From NCBI GenBank assembly GCA_964500415.1, contig CAZCOB010000083.1, positions 1 through 6,169 of the forward strand: a DNA stretch of 6,169 nucleotides, given 5' to 3'. Origin of the DNA: JAFGPF01 sp964500415. GTDB lineage: Bacteria > Chloroflexota > Dehalococcoidia > Dehalococcoidales > RBG-16-60-22. The notes beneath the pieces are model-generated. The model was not told the DNA's origin. It did no database searches and worked only from the letters and a program-made list of their open reading frames with translations. Each line of letters begins with the position of its first letter. The stretch's first letter is position 1. The translations under genes and the position numbers were made by a program. Positions 6,100 through 6,169 of the stretch are shown here, in pieces.

Positions 6100-6117
6100 G
6101 AATTCAAGAAGGCTATC

Positions 6118-6169
6118 TGACGTCGGATGTCAATAGTGGACACCAAACCTTTCATGCTGCCAGCAGTCC
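6118..6169. mobile_element. Possible terminus of an IS3-family insertion sequence, runs off right edge
   Basis: From TGA at 6118 the plus strand has 14 bases (TGACGTCGGATGTC) followed by AATAGTGGACAC. From memory, ends of IS3-group elements have TGA at the tip and AATAGTGGACAC at the same distance inward. The junction coincides with the point where the HEAT frame loses its start. No transposase frame fits in the 52 bases present, and the other end and target duplication are outside the window, so this is tentative. Confidence 0.42.

Noticed and set aside
6072..6157. Short minus-strand frame beginning MKGLVSTIDIRR, overlapping the HEAT start, considered as its frameshifted N-terminus
   Set aside because: It crosses the insertion-like junction and has no ribosome-binding site. 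The HEAT frame itself stays protein-like up to the junction, so truncation explains the data better than a frameshift.

Overview
The window comes from an accessory, mobile region of a bacterial genome. Strong Shine-Dalgarno sites (AGGAGGTG), sigma70/SigA-type promoters (TTGACA-17-TACAAT) and a phiC31-like large serine recombinase would suit a Bacillota-type or similar bacterium. No gene here fixes the taxon. There is no rRNA, tRNA, CRISPR array or housekeeping gene.

Left part (1-2189, minus strand): a compact operon read leftwards. It holds two tiny, mutually similar genes that look like ribbon-helix-helix DNA-binding proteins, followed at 3 nt by a large serine recombinase. The recombinase runs off the left edge; 589 residues are visible. 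Its Ser-recombinase, Recombinase and zinc-ribbon regions are clear, but the usual DRLSR active-site motif reads GRLSA.

Control region (2190-2351): an AT-rich divergent promoter region with one good promoter facing each way and several inverted repeats between and around them. This is the layout expected of a regulated switch. The leftward transcript appears to begin almost at the first start codon.

Middle part (2352-3215, plus strand): one 287-residue protein of unknown function with an N-terminal helix-turn-helix-like segment, charged helices and a C-terminal Cys-x-x-Cys. A 347-base gap follows with no convincing gene but with a small cluster of TGCCGA-type half-sites.

Right part (3563-6117, minus strand): a clearly more AT-rich two-gene unit. 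A HEAT-repeat protein gene precedes a 331-residue protein carrying a PD-(D/E)xK-like motif and a second, C-terminal Vsr/DUF559-like nuclease region. The HEAT gene has no ATG or ribosome-binding site at its 5' end, and its protein-like frame runs up to about position 6118. From there the sequence resembles the terminus of an IS3-family insertion sequence. I infer that an insertion beheaded a larger protein, possibly a STAND/NACHT-type NTPase with HEAT repeats. The nuclease gene still looks intact. A defence role for this pair is an inference from domain content and from its position beside an integrative recombinase module.
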